A DNA stretch of 64,000 bases, from contig NZ_JMQM01000003.1 of assembly GCF_000733725.1 (NCBI RefSeq), positions 62,001-126,000 on the forward strand, read 5' to 3'. This DNA comes from Nitratireductor basaltis. Its GTDB lineage: Bacteria > Pseudomonadota > Alphaproteobacteria > Rhizobiales > Rhizobiaceae. The position numbers and the translations under genes are program-made. Position 1 is the stretch's first letter; the number at the start of each line of letters is the position of its first letter. Positions 10,184-19,206 of this stretch are shown piece by piece. The notes under the pieces were generated by a model. It searched no databases. It was given only the letters and a program-made list of their open reading frames with translations, and was not told where the DNA came from.

Positions 10184-11043
10184 CGACACTCATCAACCGC
10201 ATCCGCCCGATCTTCCTGTCGTCAGGCAGCGGCGTTCCAACCGGCTTCTTTATCGGTGTGGTCGCACTGATGGTGATTGTCGCGATCTTTGCCCCCTGGA
10301 TCGCGCCTTATGACCCCAATGCGCAGAACCTGCTTGGGCGTCTGAAGGCACCGGGCACAGAAGCGCGCAACGTCCTCTATGTCCTGGGCTCGGATGAGCT
10401 TGGCCGCGATCTGCTAAGCCGGCTCATCTATGGGGCCCGCATCTCGCTGTCGGTAGCGTTTCTTTCGGTCATCCTCTCGGGCTGTGTGGGCATCCTGCTC
10501 GGCATGCTGGCCGGTTATCGGCGGGGCTGGGTCGAAACCGTCATCATGCGCCTGGTCGACATCTTCCTGTCGGTCCCGGCGATCCTCCTTGCGATCATCA
10601 CGGTCGCGGTTCTGGGACCTGGCTTCGTCAATGTGATCCTCGTGCTCGCACTGACCCGCTGGCCGCGCTATGCCCGTGTTGCCTATGGCCAGACACTCTC
10701 GGTCGCAGGGCAGCCCTATGTGCGCCTGGCGCGGGCAATGGGTGCCAGTTGGGGTCGCATTCTGCTTCTGCACATCCTGCCGAACATCATCGCTCCGCTC
10801 TCGGTCGTCGCGACGCTGGAATTCGGCCTGATGGTGCTTTTCGAAGCGGGTTTGTCCTTCCTTGGCCTCGGTGTTCAACCGCCAACCGCAAGCTGGGGCG
10901 CGATGCTTTCGGTGGGACGCAATTACGTCTCCAACGCCTGGTGGATCGCCACCTTTCCCGGCCTCTGTCTTTTCATGCTCGTGCTTTCGGTCAACCTGAT
11001 CGGTGACCGGCTGAGCGAATATCTCAACCCGAAATCACGGTGA
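10180..11043 (+). CDS. ABC permease, DppC type
   Basis: The 287-residue partner permease has the long first periplasmic part containing the DppC signature GSDELGRDLLSRLIYGARISL (about residues 69-89), followed by membrane segments and an EAA-type loop (YVRLARAMGASWGRIL). With the DppB-type subunit it forms the inner-membrane channel for the two binding proteins. The stop overlaps the start of the SDR gene by four bases (GTGA at 11040-11043), so transport and catabolic genes are tightly coupled here. Confidence 0.9.
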   Translation: MTTLINRIRPIFLSSGSGVPTGFFIGVVALMVIVAIFAPWIAPYDPNAQNLLGRLKAPGTEARNVLYVLGSDELGRDLLSRLIYGARISLSVAFLSVILSGCVGILLGMLAGYRRGWVETVIMRLVDIFLSVPAILLAIITVAVLGPGFVNVILVLALTRWPRYARVAYGQTLSVAGQPYVRLARAMGASWGRILLLHILPNIIAPLSVVATLEFGLMVLFEAGLSFLGLGVQPPTASWGAMLSVGRNYVSNAWWIATFPGLCLFMLVLSVNLIGDRLSEYLNPKSR

Positions 11044-11840
11044 TACCTATGGAATTCGGCAATCATTTCGAGGGCCGTCGCGTGGTCCTGACCGGTGCTG
11101 CAGGTCTTTTCGGCAGCGGTCTTGCCAAGGTCTTTGCAGCACATGGCGCAAAACTCTGCCTCACGGACCGCAACCAGCAGGATGTCGAGAAGGTACTCGG
11201 CGAGATCGAGGCTCCGGCAGGAAGCTTCGCCCATGCGGCCGAACTGACCGAGAAGGACTCCATGCAGGCCCTTGTCGATGCGGTTGGCGAGAAGTGGGGT
11301 GCTGCAGACATCGTCATCAACAATGCGGCGATCTACCCCTCCGGCTTCATGCTCGACATCGAGCTCGAAGACTGGGATCGAATGATGAACATCAATCTGC
11401 GCGCGCCCTATTTTCTCACGCGGCAGTTCTCGCGCCAGATGATCGATCAGGGCGTGAAGGGCAACTTCATCAATATCGGCTCAGGCGCCTCGCGAAAGAT
11501 GCGTCTCACCGTTGCCCCCTACTGCATCTCGAAATCCTCGCTCGACCGCCTCACCAAGGGTTGGGCGCAGGAACTCGCGCAGTTCGGCATCCGCGTCAAT
11601 TCGCTCGAGCCCGGCTTCTCTGCCGGCAGCACCGTCAGCCATCTTTCAGACGAACACATCAAGCGGGCAACTGCGGCAGTGCCTCTTGGCCGTGCTTCCT
11701 CCATAGAAGATATCGGTCCGGCAGCACTCTATCTGGCATCGGACTTCGCAGCCTATGTCACCGGCGCCACGATGACCGTGGACGGCGGCAATTCGCTTGG
11801 CTCAATGGATGTATACCAAGACAAGAAGAGGCCGCTTTGA
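11040..11840 (+). CDS. Short-chain dehydrogenase in the peptide/amide operon
   Basis: The 266-residue SDR has a cofactor motif TGAAGLFGSG (about residues 17-26), NNAA near 95-98, catalytic YCISK near 160 and the C-terminal TVDGGNSLGS. A GTG start at 11040 overlaps the permease stop; an ATG three codons later (11049) is equally possible. It is presumed cytoplasmic and to oxidise or reduce a hydroxyl or keto group of the imported compound. Substrate unknown. It is followed two bases later by the deacetylase-like gene. Confidence 0.82.
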   Translation: MIPMEFGNHFEGRRVVLTGAAGLFGSGLAKVFAAHGAKLCLTDRNQQDVEKVLGEIEAPAGSFAHAAELTEKDSMQALVDAVGEKWGAADIVINNAAIYPSGFMLDIELEDWDRMMNINLRAPYFLTRQFSRQMIDQGVKGNFINIGSGASRKMRLTVAPYCISKSSLDRLTKGWAQELAQFGIRVNSLEPGFSAGSTVSHLSDEHIKRATAAVPLGRASSIEDIGPAALYLASDFAAYVTGATMTVDGGNSLGSMDVYQDKKRPL

Positions 11841-11842
11841 CC

Positions 11843-12727
11843 ATGAAGATGCCCGCTCCCTACAAGTGGCCCGAAGGCAAGAAGGCGGCCTTTTGCTTCA
11901 GCGTCGACGTGGACGCCCATTCACCGTGGATGTGGAACAACCGCAACGACCAGCCGCAGCTTCTCTCCCATCTCGAGCAGCGCCATTTTGGCCCGCGCGT
12001 CGGACTGCCACGCATTGTCGAGATGCTGGACAGGCTTGGCGTCAAGGGCAGCTTCTTCGTCCCTGCCGCCGTCGCCGAGAAATATCCCGACATGCTGCCT
12101 TCGCTCGTCGAAGGGGGCCACGAAATAGGCCTGCACGGCTATTTCCACGAGCTCGTAAACCAAACGAGCGACGAGGAATTTACGCGCATGCTCGAAGCCT
12201 CCATCGCGCTGTTTGAAAAACAGGTCGGCTTCAAGCCTGCAGGCTTCCGTTCTCCTGCCTGGGAAATGACCCCGCATATGGTGGCCGAGATCAGGAAGCA
12301 CGGCTTCTATGATAGCTCGCTCATGGGCTACGACACGCCTTATGAAGTCGATCAGGTGACCGAGGTGCCCGTCAACTGGAGCACGGATGACGCGATCTTC
12401 TTCAAATTTCTGGGCGGTGCGGGCTTCGACATGTGGCCGCCGGTCGGCACCGACCGTGTGCTCGCCGCATGGACGGACGAACTTGACGCGCTTCATGACG
12501 CGGGCGCGCTCTTCATGCTGACCATCCACGACTGGATCTCCGGCCGCGCGCCGCGCACCGTCATGGTCGAGAAGCTGCTTCAGGACGTGCTCTCGCGCTC
12601 CGATCTCTGGGTCGCGACGGTCGGTGAAGTGGCTGCCCACCATGAAGCGGAGAACAAGGGCGCGAATGAGGTCGGCATCGACATTCCCGCCCCCATGTTC
12701 GACCACCCAGCCTGGAAAGGTGAATGA
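11843..12727 (+). CDS. Polysaccharide-deacetylase-fold amidohydrolase
   Basis: A 294-residue NodB-homology protein with no signal peptide, hence cytoplasmic. Metal and catalytic motifs are visible: SVDVDAHS near residues 20-27 (aspartates), the HGYFH metal pair at 98-102, and GFRSPAWEMTP replacing the usual RxPY motif. These features place it with PuuE/HpPgdA-like members that act on small amides or peptidoglycan rather than with chitin deacetylases. The ATG at 11843 follows the SDR stop by two bases. Its stop overlaps the GGT-like start (ATGA). It probably removes an acyl or carbamoyl group from the imported compound; this is inference. Confidence 0.8.
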   Translation: MKMPAPYKWPEGKKAAFCFSVDVDAHSPWMWNNRNDQPQLLSHLEQRHFGPRVGLPRIVEMLDRLGVKGSFFVPAAVAEKYPDMLPSLVEGGHEIGLHGYFHELVNQTSDEEFTRMLEASIALFEKQVGFKPAGFRSPAWEMTPHMVAEIRKHGFYDSSLMGYDTPYEVDQVTEVPVNWSTDDAIFFKFLGGAGFDMWPPVGTDRVLAAWTDELDALHDAGALFMLTIHDWISGRAPRTVMVEKLLQDVLSRSDLWVATVGEVAAHHEAENKGANEVGIDIPAPMFDHPAWKGE

Positions 12728-14286
12728 TGCAAACCTGGCAGATCAAGAAGGGCCAGCTTTCCAGCGACAAGGGTGTTGTCGCAGCCCAGCATTTCGAGGC
12801 AGCCCGCGCGGCAGCCGACGTGCTGGCCCGCGGTGGCAATGCGATGGACGCGGCTGTCACCTGCGCGCTCGCACTCTCCGTGGTCGAGCCCTGGCTGAGC
12901 GGTGTCGGCGGTGGCGGCTTCCTGCTTTACGGCGATGGCAAGACGGGTGAAGTCGACACGCTCGACTTCAATGTCCGCGCCTCGCGCAATATCGATCCCG
13001 CACGATATCCGCTCGTTGAAGGCAATGACGGCGAATGGTTCAACTGGCCGGCGGTCAAGGATGACCGTAACATTATCGGCTACGAATCCATCTGCATTCC
13101 CGGTGCCGTCGATGGCCTGGCGCAGGCGCTTGAGAAATACGGCACGATCAGCTTCGCAGAAGCCGTCCAGCCTGCCATAGAACTTGCCGAGCGCGGCATG
13201 ATCGTCGACTGGTTCACCGCCTTGTGCTTCGCCATCGATGCACGCGGCCTTGCCCGCTACGAGCATTCCGCAGAACTCTTCCTTGAAGACGGAATGCCGA
13301 TCCGCACTCCCGCGTCCGGTGGCGCGGAATATCTGCCGATGCCCGCCAAGGCTAGAATGCTGAAGCGGCTTGCCGAAGCCGGTCCCCGCGACTTCTATGA
13401 AGGCCAGACTGCAAGTCAGATCGTGGAAGATCTCAAAGCAGGCGGCAATGTGATCGACGCACAAGACCTGGCAGGCTTCTCATCACGCTGGGCAAAGCCC
13501 GCAACGGCGAGTTACCGCGACACCGAGATAAATGTGATCGCGGACCTCTCCGGCGGTCCGAGCTTCATCCACGCCATGGCAGAAGTGGAAGCCAAGCTTG
13601 ATGTGACGAAGCGCCCGGATGCTGCCGCTTCCCGGCTCTATGCGCAGGCGATACGCCGTGCCTACGAGTACCGCCTGCAGAACATGGGACATGCCGCCAG
13701 GCGCGAGGACTGCACCAGCCACATGTCGGTGGTGGATTCCGAGGGCAACATGGTGTCGCTGACCAACACGCTGCTCTCGCGCTTCGGCTCCAAGGTGACG
13801 CTGCCACAGACCGGCATGCTGATGAACAACGGCATGATGTGGTTCGACCCGCGTCCGGGTGCGGCCAATGCGATTGCACCCGCAGCACAGCCGCTCGCCA
13901 ATATGTGTCCCGTTCTCTTCCGCAAGAACGGCAAGCCATATCTGGCTATAGGTGCAGCCGGCGGACGGCAGATCTTCCCTGCCCTCGTTCAGCTTTCATC
14001 CTATGTCATCGACTATGGCATGAATCTCGAAAATGCCTTCCACGAGCCTCGCATAGACGCCAGCACGCCGACCATTCTGGTCGACCGCATGGCGCAGACC
14101 GATGTGGCAGCGGCAATCGCTGAGGACTTCCCGGTGAAGATCGTGTCGAATACGCTTCATCCGGTGAATTTCGCAATCCCCTCGGCTGTTCTGCGCGACG
14201 CGGAGGGCATGCATCACGGCATGAGCCACCCAAGCAATCCATGGGCCGGCGTGGCCGGGGAGGGCGATGATGGCAGCAGCGGTTGA
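12724..14286 (+). CDS. GGT-like Ntn hydrolase with altered substrate pocket
   Basis: This 520-residue protein belongs to the gamma-glutamyltranspeptidase family, which self-cleaves to expose a catalytic threonine. That residue is T331 in the motif TSHMSVVD, and the oxyanion GAAGG is at 410-414. No signal peptide is seen, so it is cytoplasmic, unlike most GGTs. Residues that hold the gamma-glutamyl group in E. coli GGT are changed: the R-E-x-A-P segment reads FNVRAS (82-87), NNQMDDF reads NNGMMWF (368-374) and PLSSM reads PLANM (390-394). True GGT activity is therefore doubtful; another amide bond is more likely. It lies between a deacetylase-like gene and the transporter ATPases. Confidence 0.82.
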   Translation: MMQTWQIKKGQLSSDKGVVAAQHFEAARAAADVLARGGNAMDAAVTCALALSVVEPWLSGVGGGGFLLYGDGKTGEVDTLDFNVRASRNIDPARYPLVEGNDGEWFNWPAVKDDRNIIGYESICIPGAVDGLAQALEKYGTISFAEAVQPAIELAERGMIVDWFTALCFAIDARGLARYEHSAELFLEDGMPIRTPASGGAEYLPMPAKARMLKRLAEAGPRDFYEGQTASQIVEDLKAGGNVIDAQDLAGFSSRWAKPATASYRDTEINVIADLSGGPSFIHAMAEVEAKLDVTKRPDAAASRLYAQAIRRAYEYRLQNMGHAARREDCTSHMSVVDSEGNMVSLTNTLLSRFGSKVTLPQTGMLMNNGMMWFDPRPGAANAIAPAAQPLANMCPVLFRKNGKPYLAIGAAGGRQIFPALVQLSSYVIDYGMNLENAFHEPRIDASTPTILVDRMAQTDVAAAIAEDFPVKIVSNTLHPVNFAIPSAVLRDAEGMHHGMSHPSNPWAGVAGEGDDGSSG

Positions 14287-15268
14287 GAACGAAGCAGCCA
14301 CCGCACTTCAGGTCGAGGATCTGAAGGTCTCGATCGGCGGCAAGATGGTCGTCGATGGCGTGGATCTTGAAGTCGGACAGGGCGAGATCGTGGCCCTGGT
14401 CGGTGAGAGCGGCTCGGGCAAAAGCCTGAGTGCCCTTTCGATCATGGGGCTCCTGGCTGGAAATCTGGAACGTTCAGCAAAATCGATCAGGCTCGGCGAC
14501 GAGGCCATCGAGACCTATGGCGATGCCCGGATGCGCCATCTTCGCGGCGATGCCATGTCCATGATTTTCCAGGAACCGGTGGCCTCTCTCAATCCGCTGA
14601 TGAGTGTCGGTGAACAGGTGTCGGAAAGCCTTGTGGTCCACGGCCATGCCTCGAAGGACGAGGCCTGGGACAAGGCGGTGAAGATGCTGGCCGATGTCGG
14701 CATCCCGGAACCGGAACGCCGCGCGCGCCAGTTTCCCGCGGAACTCTCCGGCGGCATGTGCCAGCGTGTCATGATCGCTTCGGCCCTCATCGCCCGCCCT
14801 CGCCTGCTGATCGCCGATGAGCCGACGACTGCACTGGACGTGACCATTCAGGCGCAGATCCTGGAACTGATGAAGCGCCTTCGCGACGAGACCGGTACAT
14901 CCGTTCTCATCATCACGCACGATATGGGTGTTGTTGCCGCCCTCGCCGACAAGGTCTGTGTCATGTATGGCGGGCGCATCGTTGAACAGGCGGAGGTCTA
15001 CGAGATATTCCGCAATCCCTCGCACCCCTACACGAAGCTCCTCCTTTCAACGATCCCCAAGCTCGGCGGGGCGCGCAAGGAAGCGCTGTTCTCGATCAAG
15101 GGCACCGTGCCCGATCTGAATTCCTGGCCGGAAGGTTGCCGCTTTCGCACGCGCTGCCCGCTGGCGGACGAGAAATGCGCCGAGCGGCCGCCCTTCCTGC
15201 CCGTGAATGGCGAAGGCGATCACCGATCCGCATGCTGGCACATGGACAGGCTGGAGGAACTCGCATGA
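14267..15268 (+). CDS. ABC transporter ATPase, DppD type
   Basis: The 333-residue ATPase has Walker A GESGSGKS near residues 46-53, signature LSGGMCQR near 163-170 and Walker B LLIADEP near 184-190. The C-terminal oligopeptide-transporter extension contains the cysteine cluster CRFRTRCPLADEKC, which in DppD/DppF proteins binds an iron-sulfur cluster. It overlaps the GGT-like gene by 20 bases and the next ATPase by four (ATGA at 15265-15268). It drives the permeases at 9254-11043. Placing catabolic genes between permease and ATPase genes shows that import and breakdown are one unit. Confidence 0.9.
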   Translation: MMAAAVENEAATALQVEDLKVSIGGKMVVDGVDLEVGQGEIVALVGESGSGKSLSALSIMGLLAGNLERSAKSIRLGDEAIETYGDARMRHLRGDAMSMIFQEPVASLNPLMSVGEQVSESLVVHGHASKDEAWDKAVKMLADVGIPEPERRARQFPAELSGGMCQRVMIASALIARPRLLIADEPTTALDVTIQAQILELMKRLRDETGTSVLIITHDMGVVAALADKVCVMYGGRIVEQAEVYEIFRNPSHPYTKLLLSTIPKLGGARKEALFSIKGTVPDLNSWPEGCRFRTRCPLADEKCAERPPFLPVNGEGDHRSACWHMDRLEELA

Positions 15269-16263
15269 GCCGCGAAACAATTCTCTCCGTCCGCAATCTG
15301 AAGGTTCATTTTCCGGTCAAGGGTGGCATCAACCGCCCCTCCGGCACGGTGAAGGCAGTCGATGGCGTCAGCTTTGATGTCCAGGCAGGCGAGACGGTTG
15401 CCGTTGTCGGCGAGTCCGGTTGCGGCAAGTCAACCACGGGCAACGCGATCCTGAGCCTCGCGCCCATCACCGCAGGTGAAGTGCATTTCAACGGTCAGGA
15501 CATTGCCCGCATGAAGCCTGCCGAGCGCAAGACGCTGTGGCGTGATCTTCAGGTTGTCTTTCAGGACCCGGTCTCCGCGCTCAATCCGAAACGGACCATC
15601 GCGCAATCCATCGCCGAACCGCTGGCGATCAACGGCTACAGCCGCAAGGAACAGGACGCGCGGGTGGACGAACTGGTGGCGCTCGTAGGCCTGAACCAGA
15701 GCCAGCGCGACCGCTATCCCAACGAGCTTTCCGGCGGTCAGCGCCAGCGCGTCGTCATAGCGCGCGCGCTTGCGCTCAATCCGAAGCTGGTCATCTGCGA
15801 CGAGCCTGTTTCCGCCCTCGACGTCTCCATCCAGTCGCAGATCCTCAATCTGCTGATGGAGCTCCAGGAGCGGCTGGGGCTTTCCTATCTCTTCATCTCG
15901 CACGACCTGTCAGTGGTCCGCCATCTCGCAGACCGCGTGATCGTGATGTATCTCGGCACGATCGTCGAGGAAGCGCAAACGGACGAGCTCTTCACAAATC
16001 CGCGCCATCCCTATACGCGCGCACTGTTGAGCGCCATTCCGGAGCCCGACCCCGTCGTCCAGCGTGCAAAGAAGCCCATCCCCTTGCAGGGCGAACTGCC
16101 AAGCCCGCTGAACCCGCCCGCCGGATGTCCGTTCGTCACGCGTTGTCCGCTGCGCGAAGAAGCATGCAGCACGATCAGGCCGGAGCTGACGCCCGATCCG
16201 ACTTCGCCCACCCATCACTTCGCCTGCCTCGTCGAAGCGCGGGCAGTGCCCGTGAACGTCTAG
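15265..16263 (+). CDS. ABC transporter ATPase, DppF type
   Basis: The 332-residue partner ATPase has Walker [13 protein letters not shown] near residues 51-62, signature [15 protein letters not shown] near 156-170, Walker [13 protein letters not shown] and the C-terminal [14 protein letters not shown] cysteine motif. The ATG at 15265 overlaps the previous stop; longer upstream frames would run through the DppD gene and are not credible. With the DppD subunit it completes the importer. The gene ends 36 bases before the amidohydrolase gene. Confidence 0.9.
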   Translation: MSRETILSVRNLKVHFPVKGGINRPSGTVKAVDGVSFDVQAGETVAVVGESGCGKSTTGNAILSLAPITAGEVHFNGQDIARMKPAERKTLWRDLQVVFQDPVSALNPKRTIAQSIAEPLAINGYSRKEQDARVDELVALVGLNQSQRDRYPNELSGGQRQRVVIARALALNPKLVICDEPVSALDVSIQSQILNLLMELQERLGLSYLFISHDLSVVRHLADRVIVMYLGTIVEEAQTDELFTNPRHPYTRALLSAIPEPDPVVQRAKKPIPLQGELPSPLNPPAGCPFVTRCPLREEACSTIRPELTPDPTSPTHHFACLVEARAVPVNV

Positions 16264-16299
16264 CGCCCGACACGCCAACTTCTACAGGAGGCCTGAAAT

Positions 16300-17445
16300 A
16301 TGGATCTCGCACCGATCGTCAATGATGCACGCCAATGGCGCCGTCATCTGCACCAGATGCCCGAACTGCAATTTGTCGAGCACAAGACCGCCGATTTCGT
16401 CGCGGAGAAACTCGCCTCCTTCGGGCTTGAGGTACATCGCGGCATGGGTGGCACCGGCGTTGTTGCGGTCATAGATGGCAAAGGTCCAGGCAAGAACATT
16501 GCACTGCGCTGCGAGCTCGACGCCCTTCCGATCGAGGAACAGACAAATGTGGAATATTCCTCGCGCAATGAAGGCGCGATGCATGCCTGTGGACATGACG
16601 GGCATATGTCCATGCTGCTTGGCGCTGCGCGCAGCCTGAGCGAGAACCGCGACTTTGGCGGGACCGTCACGGTTATCTTCCAGCCCGCCGAAGAATTCGG
16701 CGGTGGCGGCAACAAGATGATCGAGGACGGCTTGTTCGAGAAGTTCCCGGTCGACGAAGTCTACGCCATTCACAACATGCCGGGCGTGAAGGCAGGTCAG
16801 GTCGCGGCCCTTGCAGGCCCGGTCATGGCGGCCGCGCGCAGCTGGGACCTCATCATCCGTGGCAAAGGCGCTCACGCAGGCTGGCCGCATACGGGCATCG
16901 ACGGCATCGCCATCGCCCATGACTTCACCAGCGGCTGCAACACCATCGTCGCGCGCGAGACCGACCCGGTCGAGGCAGTCGTCATCTCGCCAACGCAGAT
17001 CCATGCCGGCACCAACTACAATGTGGTACCCGAAGTGGTGAAGGTCGGCGGCACGATCCGCACCTTGAGCAACGAATCCATGGCAATGGTCATGGACAAG
17101 ATGCGCCAACTTGCGAAGGGCCTTGCCATCGCCAAGGGCTGCGAGATCGAGCTGGACATCCATGAAGGCTATCCCGTCACGGTCAACCATGCGGCACAGG
17201 TGGATGCGGCATTGCAGATCGCCCGCGATACTTTCGGAGCCGACGCCGTGGACGAGGAAGTCGCGCCAAAGATGGGCACGGAAGATTTCAGCTACATGCT
17301 GGCGAAAAAGCCCGGCGCCTATATCTTCCTGGGCTCTGGCGACACTGCCCCGCTGCACAATCCCAAATACGACTTCAACGACGACATCCTGGAGCGCGGT
17401 ATCGGGCTGCTCGCAAGCCTCGCACGCAAACGAACGGCCGCCTGA
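16300..17445 (+). CDS. M20 family amidohydrolase (hippurate/N-acyl amino acid hydrolase type)
   Basis: A 381-residue cytoplasmic di-metal hydrolase. It carries the metal and catalytic motifs ACGHDGH (96-102), PAEE (129-132), HAGWPH (near 187-192) and GTEDFSYM near the C-terminus. The family splits N-acyl or N-aroyl amino acids and related amides. AGGAGG at 16285-16290 gives a strong ribosome site. As the last gene of the operon it probably releases an amino acid from an intermediate left by the other hydrolases. Exact substrate unknown. Confidence 0.87.
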   Translation: MDLAPIVNDARQWRRHLHQMPELQFVEHKTADFVAEKLASFGLEVHRGMGGTGVVAVIDGKGPGKNIALRCELDALPIEEQTNVEYSSRNEGAMHACGHDGHMSMLLGAARSLSENRDFGGTVTVIFQPAEEFGGGGNKMIEDGLFEKFPVDEVYAIHNMPGVKAGQVAALAGPVMAAARSWDLIIRGKGAHAGWPHTGIDGIAIAHDFTSGCNTIVARETDPVEAVVISPTQIHAGTNYNVVPEVVKVGGTIRTLSNESMAMVMDKMRQLAKGLAIAKGCEIELDIHEGYPVTVNHAAQVDAALQIARDTFGADAVDEEVAPKMGTEDFSYMLAKKPGAYIFLGSGDTAPLHNPKYDFNDDILERGIGLLASLARKRTAA

Positions 17446-17466
17446 ACCAGACAGTCGCCGGCGCCG

Positions 17467-17590
17467 TCAGTCGGCGGACAACGGTTTCTGTCCGAGCACG
17501 TTTGTCAGATGGTCAGCCAACATCTTCACGCGGCGGGGCTGCGTGCGGCCGGGCGGGAAAAGAAGTTGCAGTGGCGCCGGGGGTGTCGTT
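17467..17590 (-). pseudogene. C-terminal remnant of a LysR-type regulator
   Basis: Read on the minus strand, this stretch translates to a typical LysR C-terminus, APLQLLFPPGRTQPRRVK followed by MLADHLTNVLGQKPLSAD, and ends with TGA at 17467-17469. The match to the end of CrgA/AaeR-like LysR proteins is good for about 38 codons. Upstream of about 17590 the reading frame loses resemblance, and no HTH domain is present before the intact LysR gene that ends at 17680. I read it as the leftover of a deleted regulator gene. Confidence 0.65.
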
Positions 17591-17679
17591 TGACGAGCAC
17601 CCGGCCCCCGTGTCCGGGTGTTTCGGGACTGCCGAATTTCACATGGAGTGAGGCTGGATGATCAACCCGGATTCCACTC

Positions 17680-18633
17680 TCACGGCAGAGGCAGCTCGCC
17701 GCCCTCGTTCAGCGATGAAAGCACCTGCGCAATCTCTTCCCGCATGAAGCGGTGGGCGGGATTGGCCGAGGAGCGGCGGTGCCATGCGCTGATGATCAAC
17801 GGCGGGTCAATCGGCATGGGCGGGGGATGGATCGACAGCGCCAGCTGGTCGGAGAGTTGCTCGGCAAGCTGGCGCGGTACGAGTGCGATCAGATCGCTGA
17901 CGCTGACGGCCCGACACACGCCCGAGAAGACTGGCATGGTCATGACCACCCGCCTCTGCCTTCCCACCCGTGCCAGCGCGGCATCTCCCATCGCACTGGT
18001 CTTGCCTTCGGGCGAGAACAGTACATGGCCAAGGTCGCAGAAGAGATCCATCGGAAGCATTTCGCCGGCTTTGATTCCTGCTGCGGCGATCCGTGGATTG
18101 CCCCTTGCGGCGATCGCCACGAAGCTTGAGCGGAAGAGCGCGCGTTTTTCCACCCAATCGGGCACCTGCGTGTCCGGCAGAAGGGCAAGGTCGGCCTCGT
18201 AGCGTTCCAGCGTTTCGACATAGCTGTATGGCACGAGGTCGACGAGCTGCACCCTGATACCCGGTGCCTTCCGGCGCAGATCGGTCGCCAGCCGCGGCAT
18301 CAGCATCTCGGCGAAGAAATCGCTGCCCGCGATCTTGAAGGACAATTCCGCTTCATGGGGAACAAAGCGTTCGCCCCCGCACAGCAGTTCCTCCAGCCGG
18401 TCCAGTTCCACGCGCAGCGGCGTGGCCAGTGACGCAGCGTAGTCTGTTGCACGCAGCCCCTGCCCGTGACGCACGAAAAGCGGATCGCCAAGCGCATGGC
18501 GCAGCCGCGACAGCGCTCCCGAGACAGCCGACTGCGACATGCCCAGCCGCTCTCCGGCTTTCACCGTGGAGCCCTCATGCAGCAGTGCATCGAGCACGCG
18601 CAGAAGATTGAGATCGAGGGTCAAAAAATTCAT
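17680..18633 (-). CDS. LysR-type regulator, NodD/NahR-like
   Basis: The 317-residue regulator has an N-terminal winged helix (LNLLRVLDALLHEGSTVKAGERLGMSQ region, residues 7-33) and an effector domain of the NodD/NahR/LinR type, which begins with LSFKIAGSDFFAEMLMP. It is divergent from the cupin-GST pair, with a 116-base intergenic region holding a symmetric LysR-box-like sequence. It probably activates that pair in response to an aromatic or other small effector; the effector is unknown. The start ATG at 18633 is the natural N-terminus for this family. Confidence 0.87.
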   Translation of the reverse strand: MNFLTLDLNLLRVLDALLHEGSTVKAGERLGMSQSAVSGALSRLRHALGDPLFVRHGQGLRATDYAASLATPLRVELDRLEELLCGGERFVPHEAELSFKIAGSDFFAEMLMPRLATDLRRKAPGIRVQLVDLVPYSYVETLERYEADLALLPDTQVPDWVEKRALFRSSFVAIAARGNPRIAAAGIKAGEMLPMDLFCDLGHVLFSPEGKTSAMGDAALARVGRQRRVVMTMPVFSGVCRAVSVSDLIALVPRQLAEQLSDQLALSIHPPPMPIDPPLIISAWHRRSSANPAHRFMREEIAQVLSSLNEGGELPLP

Positions 18634-18641
18634 GGCGCTGA

Positions 18642-18659
18642 TAGTCTATATCGAAACTA
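18642..18659. promoter_or_regulatory. Candidate LysR binding box
   Basis: The sequence TAGT-N10-ACTA at 18642-18659 is an inverted repeat of the T-N11-A type bound by LysR regulators. It lies nine bases from the LysR start codon, between divergent genes, where autorepression and activation of the cupin gene could both be exerted. Confidence 0.4.
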
Positions 18660-18749
18660 GCGATTTTTCACATACCGCAGCCTCGGCTATCGTCGTCCCC
18701 GCGAAAGTGCTCCCGTTCCCCATGGGAACCCAGCCTGGAGGCGGTGACA

Positions 18750-19199
18750 ATGGAACAACTTCTGAAGGAAACCCAGCCCATCAGCTGGAACGGGGTCACG
18801 TACAAGACACTGCTCGATGGTTTGGGCAGTGGTGGTGCAATGTCCATCGTGGACAGCATCTCGCCACCCGGTTTCGGGCCTCCCCGTCATATTCACGATG
18901 CCGAGGACGAAGCCTTCGTCCTATTGACCGGCCGCTGCCGCTTCTGGATGGAGGGTGAGACCTTCGAACGGGGCGCGGGCGCGGCTGTCTTCGTGCCGCG
19001 GGGAAAGGAACACACTTTTCAGGTCGTCGGTGACGAGCCGTGTCGGCACCTGCTCATCCTCACGCCCTCGGGCTTTGAGAATTTCTTCGCGGATATGGCT
19101 GCGGGCGCATTCCGCATACCCGAAGACATGGGCGATGTCGAAGAGGCAGCTGCGCGGCACAATCTGCGTTTCACCGGCCCGCCACTGGGAGCTGAATGA
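18750..19199 (+). CDS. Cupin-domain protein
   Basis: A 149-residue single-domain cupin with a conserved PRHIHDAEDEAFVLLTGR motif (metal-binding histidines and glutamate) and a second motif near VPRGKEHTFQVVG. Such proteins are often dioxygenases, isomerases or ligand sensors; this one has no assigned function. I chose the ATG at 18750, preceded by GGAGG at 18737-18741; a GTG two codons earlier is possible. It is followed within seven bases by a glutathione-transferase-like gene, and LysR is divergent. Possible role in stress response or aromatic metabolism, by context only. Confidence 0.75.
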   Translation: MEQLLKETQPISWNGVTYKTLLDGLGSGGAMSIVDSISPPGFGPPRHIHDAEDEAFVLLTGRCRFWMEGETFERGAGAAVFVPRGKEHTFQVVGDEPCRHLLILTPSGFENFFADMAAGAFRIPEDMGDVEEAAARHNLRFTGPPLGAE

Positions 19200-19206
19200 A
19201 GCGCAG

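Noticed and set aside
11294-11842. Upstream extension of the deacetylase-like gene
   Set aside because: It overlaps the SDR gene in another frame; the real protein starts at 11843 where the deacetylase fold begins.
12724-14286. Plain annotation as gamma-glutamyltranspeptidase for glutathione use
   Set aside because: Several substrate-binding residues of true GGTs are replaced and there is no signal peptide, so only the fold-level assignment is safe.
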